A stretch of DNA of 11,842 bases from Candidatus Avipropionibacterium avicola. GTDB taxonomy: Bacteria > Actinomycetota > Actinomycetes > Propionibacteriales > Propionibacteriaceae. The stretch covers positions 1-11,842 of the forward strand of contig DVLP01000221.1 in NCBI GenBank assembly GCA_018715445.1, in the 5' to 3' direction. Made by a program: the position numbers and the translations under genes. This document shows, piece after piece, positions 8,397 to 11,842 of this stretch; position 1 is the stretch's first letter; each line of letters starts with the position of its first letter. The notes under the pieces are model-generated. The model worked only from the letters and a program-made list of their open reading frames with translations, did not search any database and had not been told where the DNA came from.

Positions 8397-9298
8397 CCGT
8401 TCAGCCGCTGGAGCAGGTCGGTGACGACCGGTTCGGCGACCTCGCGCCGCGAGCTGCTCGACCACCGGGCCAGCTCCACCTGCGTGGCGACCGACAGCAC
8501 CACCCACCACGGATCCTTGACCTCGAACTCCTGCGTCCTCGCCCCGGCCAGTGCCCGCAGCGCAGCCTCGACGGCGGCAACGAGCTCGTCGTCGTCGGCC
8601 TCACGATTCATGGTCTGGCACACCCAGGACGGGTGGCCCTGCCGGAAGTCGAGCTGGAGCCAGCGGGCGACCGGCGCCAGGGCCGCGGCCACCTCGCTGA
8701 TCGGCAGGGCGGTGGCGGACTCCCCCGGCCGCAGCGACACCGACAGCTGTGGGTCGGAGGTCTTGCGCACCACGGGGCGGCTCCCGATCGGCTGCAGCAG
8801 TTGGGGTCCGGGCTCGGTCCAGGTCGAGGTGATCAGCTCGGAGCCGTCGACCTCCACGGCTCCGCGGTTGAGCTCCTGGTAGCTGTCGCTCACCCGGCTG
8901 GCGCTCTCCGCGGGGTCGAGGGTGAGGAGGATCCGCAGTCCCCGACCCTGGTCACTCTGGCGCAGCACGCCCGGGCTGTCGCCCAGGTGCAGGGTGTCCG
9001 GTGGCGTCTCGGCGGCGAGCAGGCTCGTCAACGCCCGGGCCGTCTCGGCCACCTCGAGCACCGGCCGGTCCGCTTCTCCGACTGCCGAGACCGACAGCCG
9101 CGCCGCTCGACCGAGGTCCCTGTCGATGCCCACGCTCACCTCGGCCACCCCGCTCACCTGCGCGGCCCGGGTCTCGAGGTCGTCGGCGTACGCCTGCTCC
9201 TCCTTGGTCGGGCCGAGGCAGCCGGTCAGACCGGTCACCAAGGGCACCGCTGCCACGAACGGCACGGCGAGGACGAGACGACGACGGATCCGGCTCAT
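8393..9298 (-). CDS. Putative lipoprotein of unknown function
   Basis: A 301-residue protein I do not recognise. The N-terminus is a type II signal peptide: RIRRR at 3-7, a hydrophobic core (8-23), and the lipobox LTGC with C27 as the lipid-modified residue. The mature part should sit on the outer face of the membrane. It shows alternating strands and helices and no enzyme motif. Two segments look alike: LSVSAVGEADRPVLEVAETA (68-87) and LSVSLRPGESATALPISEVA (185-204), each followed by a further helical stretch. This hints at a duplicated small alpha/beta unit. ATG 9298 is preferred over an upstream start at 9340, because it puts the charged end directly before the signal core and leaves a 10-base gap to the upstream gene instead of an overlap. 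No ribosome-binding site is obvious, so it may be translated by coupling to the DUF3592 gene before it. Confidence 0.8.
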   Translation of the reverse strand: MSRIRRRLVLAVPFVAAVPLVTGLTGCLGPTKEEQAYADDLETRAAQVSGVAEVSVGIDRDLGRAARLSVSAVGEADRPVLEVAETARALTSLLAAETPPDTLHLGDSPGVLRQSDQGRGLRILLTLDPAESASRVSDSYQELNRGAVEVDGSELITSTWTEPGPQLLQPIGSRPVVRKTSDPQLSVSLRPGESATALPISEVAAALAPVARWLQLDFRQGHPSWVCQTMNREADDDELVAAVEAALRALAGARTQEFEVKDPWWVVLSVATQVELARWSSSSRREVAEPVVTDLLQRLNG

Positions 9299-9308
9299 CG
9301 GAGGCCGG

Positions 9309-9893
9309 TCAGCGGGGTTCACTGGGATCGATCGGACCATCGGGCTCGGCTCCCGGTTGGCTCCCCTGCTGGTGCGGCGGCTGATACGGCTGGTACGGCG
9401 ACGGCTGGTACGGCGGGGGTGGCGCCGATCGCTGGCGACGCATCAGCACCAGACCGGTCCCGCCGAAGACGGCCAGGAAGAGCACCGCCATCCCGCCCAA
9501 CATGAAGACCACCCAGAGCACACCACTGGCCAGACCGGCTTGCTGGGGGTCATCCGGGTTGTACCGCACCTCGACGGTGCTGCCGATGGTGGGCTTGTTC
9601 CCGGTGCTCACGTTGGAGGTGAAGCTGTACTCGTTGCCGTCCACGGTGTAGCGCACCACCGGTGCCCAGGTGATGCTGGTCCGCCGGTGACCGTCATTGT
9701 CGCGACGGGTGTTCACCTTCTGGACCACATCGATCACCTCACCCTCGGTGACGGGCCAATCGGCCTTGCGGTACTCGCTCACACCGACGATGGTGGCCGC
9801 CACCGCGAGGCCGAAGAAGGTCACCAGGCCGACCAACAGGAAGATCCAACCGAGGCCGCGACGTGATCCGGGAGTTCTCGTGGTGCTGACCAT
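9309..9893 (-). CDS. DUF3592 membrane protein with proline/tyrosine/glutamine-rich tail
   Basis: A 194-residue protein with two transmembrane segments (about 15-38 and 124-150) bracketing an extracytoplasmic beta-rich domain. The domain shows the DUF3592 pattern: WPVTEGEVIDV (46-56), APVVRYTVDGNEYSF (77-91), then IGSTVEVRYNPDDPQQAG (103-120). The function of the family is unknown. After the second membrane segment comes a basic MRRQR and a cytoplasmic tail with repeated YQP units (162-172), then an acidic proline-rich end. The start ATG 9893 is supported by the basic N-terminus before the first membrane segment. A TACGAT hexamer exactly 6 bases upstream suggests a leaderless transcript. It is paralogous to the gene upstream (9931-10551) and 10 bases before the lipoprotein gene, so the three may act together at the envelope. 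Confidence 0.87.
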   Translation of the reverse strand: MVSTTRTPGSRRGLGWIFLLVGLVTFFGLAVAATIVGVSEYRKADWPVTEGEVIDVVQKVNTRRDNDGHRRTSITWAPVVRYTVDGNEYSFTSNVSTGNKPTIGSTVEVRYNPDDPQQAGLASGVLWVVFMLGGMAVLFLAVFGGTGLVLMRRQRSAPPPPYQPSPYQPYQPPHQQGSQPGAEPDGPIDPSEPR

Positions 9894-9918
9894 GCCCGCA
9901 TCGTACGTGCTGATCAGC
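9894..9918 (-). promoter_or_regulatory. Candidate leaderless promoter with an overlapping palindrome
   Basis: In the 37-base gap between the two DUF3592 genes, TACGAT (9905-9900, minus strand) lies 6 bases before the ATG at 9893. This geometry would start transcription on the A of ATG. A perfect 10-base palindrome GCTGATCAGC (9909-9918) lies just upstream of the hexamer, where the spacer to a -35 element would be. It could be a repressor site or chance. No good -35 hexamer is seen. Confidence 0.4.
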
Positions 9919-9930
9919 GCAGCAGACGCC

Positions 9931-10551
9931 TCAGCGCGGGGGCCCGGAGTCCTCGACCGAGGAGTCCACGTCGGGACGATAGGGGTCGAAGGTCGGTATC
10001 GGCGGGCGTGACGGACGCACGAGTCGCGACGATGGCCAGGAGACGCCCTTGCGGATCAGGAACAGCCCTATGAGACCGAAGATCGCGACGAAGCCGGCCC
10101 CCATGCCTCCCAGCAGCCAGGGGACAAAACCCTTGCCGGCCGGATAGGTCCGGATGTCCTCGGGATTGGTGCCGTCGTAGTAGACGGTCAGGGTGTCGCC
10201 GACCCGGTACTGCCACTCCGACGGGCCCGGGCTGCGCTCGTACTCGACCCCGTCGACGGTGTAGCGCATCACGGCGACGTACTCGGTGACCTTGCGGGTC
10301 CGGCGGGTGTCAGGATCGGTCCGGTCCGCCGAGAGACGGGTGACCTTGACCACCTCGGCCTCGGTCGGCGGCCATCCGCCATCGGCCGGCCCCGGGTTGG
10401 CCAGCACCAGCACCAGGGGCAGGCCGAACCCGATCAGGCACAACAGGGCCACGCCCAGAGGGATCGCCCCGGGCCCCAGTCCCACGACCCAGGCACCGAA
10501 CCGCGACCGCGGAGCGGCCGTCGGTCCGGACGCGTCGGGGACGTGGGTCAT
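9931..10551 (-). CDS. DUF3592 membrane protein, paralogue of the downstream gene
   Basis: A 206-residue protein with the same plan as its downstream neighbour. It has a short polar N-terminus, a first membrane segment (about 29-51), an outside domain, a second membrane segment (about 143-166), and a basic Pro/Arg-rich cytoplasmic tail ending in an acidic stretch. The DUF3592 marks are WPPTEAEVVKV (60-70), AVMRYTVDGVEYER (93-106) and VGDTLTVYYDGTNPED (117-132). The shared RYTVDG.EY core and the same membrane layout point to an old tandem duplication. It lacks the YQP repeats of its neighbour. ATG 10551 is 7 bases after the glycyl-tRNA synthetase stop with no ribosome-binding site. It is probably read from the same mRNA and reached by reinitiation. 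The function is unknown. Confidence 0.85.
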   Translation of the reverse strand: MTHVPDASGPTAAPRSRFGAWVVGLGPGAIPLGVALLCLIGFGLPLVLVLANPGPADGGWPPTEAEVVKVTRLSADRTDPDTRRTRKVTEYVAVMRYTVDGVEYERSPGPSEWQYRVGDTLTVYYDGTNPEDIRTYPAGKGFVPWLLGGMGAGFVAIFGLIGLFLIRKGVSWPSSRLVRPSRPPIPTFDPYRPDVDSSVEDSGPPR

Positions 10552-10558
10552 GGGCGGC

Positions 10559-11842
10559 TCAGCAGCCGACCAGGCGGGTGGCGAGATAGCCCTCGACCTG
10601 GTCCAGGGCCACCCGCTCCTGGCTCATCGAGTCACGGTCGCGGATGGTCACGGCCTGGTCCTCGAGGGTGTCGAAGTCGACGGTGATGCAGTACGGCGTA
10701 CCGATCTCGTCCTGTCGGCGGTACCGCCGACCGATCGCCTGCGCGTCGTCGAACTCGATGTTCCAGTGCTGGCGCAGCGACGCCGCCAGGTCACGCGCCT
10801 TCGGCGACAGGTCCTCGTTGCGCGACAACGGCAGCACCGCGGCCTTGACCGGGGCCAGACGGGGATCGAGCTTCAGCACGGTCCGCTTGTCGACCCCACC
10901 CTTGGTGTTGGGGGCCTCGTCCTCGGTGTAGGCGTCGACCAGGAAGGTCATCAGCGAACGGGACAGTCCGGCGGCCGGCTCGATCACGTACGGCACGTAC
11001 CGCTCACCGCTGGCCTGGTCGAAGTAGGACAGGTCGGTCCCGGAGTGCTGCGAGTGCTGGGTCAGGTCGAAGTCGGTCCGGTTGGCGATGCCCTCCAGCT
11101 CACCCCACTCGCTGCCGGCGAAGTGGAAGCGGTACTCGATGTCGACGGTGCGCTTCGAGTAGTGCGACAGCTTCTCCTTCGGGTGCTCGTAGTGGCGCAG
11201 GTTGTCGGGGTCGATGCCGAGCTTGACGTACCAGTCGGTGCGCGCGTCGATCCAGTACTGGTGCCACTGCTCGTCCTCGCCCGGCTTGACGAAGAACTCC
11301 ATCTCCATCTGCTCGAACTCACGGGTACGGAAGATGAAGTTGCCGGGGGTGATCTCGTTGCGGAAGCTCTTGCCCGTCTGGGCGATGCCGAACGGCGGCT
11401 TGCGGCGCGAGGTCTGCACCACGTTGGCGAAGTTGGTGAAGATGCCCTGCGCGGTCTCCGGTCGCAGGTAGTGCAACCCGGACTCGTCCTCGATCACACC
11501 AAGGTAGGTCTTGAGCATCATGTTGAACTCGCGCGGCGCGGTCCACTGTCCCTTGGTGCCGCAGTGCGGGCAGTTGATGTCGGCCATCGGGATCGAGTCG
11601 GGGTCGTCGATCCCCTTCTTGGCGGCCAACGCCTCCTGCAGGTGGTCGGCCCGGTGCCGCTTGTGGCAGGACAGGCACTCGACCAGCGGGTCGGAGAAGG
11701 TGCCGACGTGACCCGAGGCCACCCAGGTCTGGGTGGGCAGGATGATCGACGAGTCCAGCCCGACGACGTCCTCGCGGGCGGTGACCATCGACTTCCACCA
11801 CTGGCGCTTGATGTTCTCCTTGAGCTCCACACCGAGCGGCCC
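10559..11842 (-). CDS. glyS: Glycyl-tRNA synthetase, dimeric class II type (5' end outside window)
   Basis: The last 427 residues are visible. Related actinobacterial enzymes are about 460 long, so roughly 35 are missing at the right edge. The enzyme charges tRNA-Gly with glycine. Counting from the first visible residue, [16 protein letters not shown] (1-16) is the motif 1 region. CLSC (56-59) and CPHC (91-94) look like a zinc-type pair in the insertion after motif 1. [20 protein letters not shown] (159-178) is motif 2. [18 protein letters not shown] (288-305) is motif 3. [11 protein letters not shown] (329-339) opens the anticodon-binding domain. This is the single-chain alpha2 type, not the alpha2-beta2 GlyQ/GlyS enzyme of many other bacteria. 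The apparent Met near the right edge is an internal GTG inside [10 protein letters not shown] and not the real start. It is the first visible gene of the minus-strand group. Confidence 0.97.
   Translation of the reverse strand, partial: GPLGVELKENIKRQWWKSMVTAREDVVGLDSSIILPTQTWVASGHVGTFSDPLVECLSCHKRHRADHLQEALAAKKGIDDPDSIPMADINCPHCGTKGQWTAPREFNMMLKTYLGVIEDESGLHYLRPETAQGIFTNFANVVQTSRRKPPFGIAQTGKSFRNEITPGNFIFRTREFEQMEMEFFVKPGEDEQWHQYWIDARTDWYVKLGIDPDNLRHYEHPKEKLSHYSKRTVDIEYRFHFAGSEWGELEGIANRTDFDLTQHSQHSGTDLSYFDQASGERYVPYVIEPAAGLSRSLMTFLVDAYTEDEAPNTKGGVDKRTVLKLDPRLAPVKAAVLPLSRNEDLSPKARDLAASLRQHWNIEFDDAQAIGRRYRRQDEIGTPYCITVDFDTLEDQAVTIRDRDSMSQERVALDQVEGYLATRLVGC

Noticed and set aside
9299..9340. 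Earlier start for the lipoprotein gene
   Set aside because: It would overlap the preceding gene and place 14 polar residues before the signal peptide. ATG 9298 gives a normal lipoprotein signal.
7788..9866. Long plus-strand open frames across dus, the lipoprotein and the first DUF3592 gene
   Set aside because: Their translations lack motifs and cross the boundaries of well-supported minus-strand genes.
11828..11830. Start codon of glycyl-tRNA synthetase at the GTG near the right edge
   Set aside because: The GTG is the valine of the conserved [10 protein letters not shown] block. The preceding GPLG is also in frame and the family has about 35 more residues upstream.
1..11842. Mobile element, CRISPR, tRNA or toxin-antitoxin content
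   Set aside because: No transposase or integrase motif, no direct repeat array, no cloverleaf and no small paired toxin-like genes were seen on either strand.

Overview
The DNA is very GC-rich, codons are strongly G/C-ended, and the gene families are typical of high-GC actinobacteria. The dimeric (eukaryote-type) glycyl-tRNA synthetase, the dus and dgt genes and a giant fused biotin carboxylase fit a member of the Actinomycetota. Propionibacteriales is my best guess below phylum, from gene content only, and is not proven. I see no tRNA, rRNA, CRISPR, insertion sequence or prophage gene. This is a chromosomal housekeeping region.

Layout from left to right: (1) 1-514, minus strand: N-terminal part of a dGTPase-like HD-domain nucleotide triphosphohydrolase, cut by the left edge. 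(2) 515-630: a short divergent intergenic region. (3) 631-6246, plus strand: a single 1871-residue biotin-dependent acyl-CoA carboxylase. Its order is biotin carboxylase, BT-like linker, biotin carrier, long central region, carboxyltransferase, which is the architecture of eukaryotic acetyl-CoA carboxylase. (4) 6255-7184, plus strand: an aldo/keto reductase 8 bases downstream. (5) 7188-8363, minus strand: tRNA-dihydrouridine synthase, tail-to-tail with the reductase and only 3 bases away. (6) 8393-9298, 9309-9893 and 9931-10551, all minus strand: a lipoprotein and two paralogous DUF3592 membrane proteins. (7) 10559-11842, minus strand: glycyl-tRNA synthetase, cut by the right edge.

The five minus-strand genes from glyS to dus are closely packed (gaps of 7, 37, 10 and 29 bases) and read as one transcription unit, with candidate internal leaderless promoters before one DUF3592 gene and before dus. 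The carboxylase-reductase pair is a separate plus-strand unit lying between dus and dgt. The carboxylase should make malonyl-CoA (or a related carboxyacyl-CoA) for lipid synthesis. Glycyl-tRNA synthetase and Dus serve translation and tRNA maturation, and the dGTPase serves nucleotide-pool control. The three envelope proteins have no assigned function.

The most notable item is the carboxylase. Its biotin carboxylase, central and carboxyltransferase regions all carry signatures that I associate with eukaryotic multidomain acetyl-CoA carboxylase rather than with the usual split bacterial enzyme.
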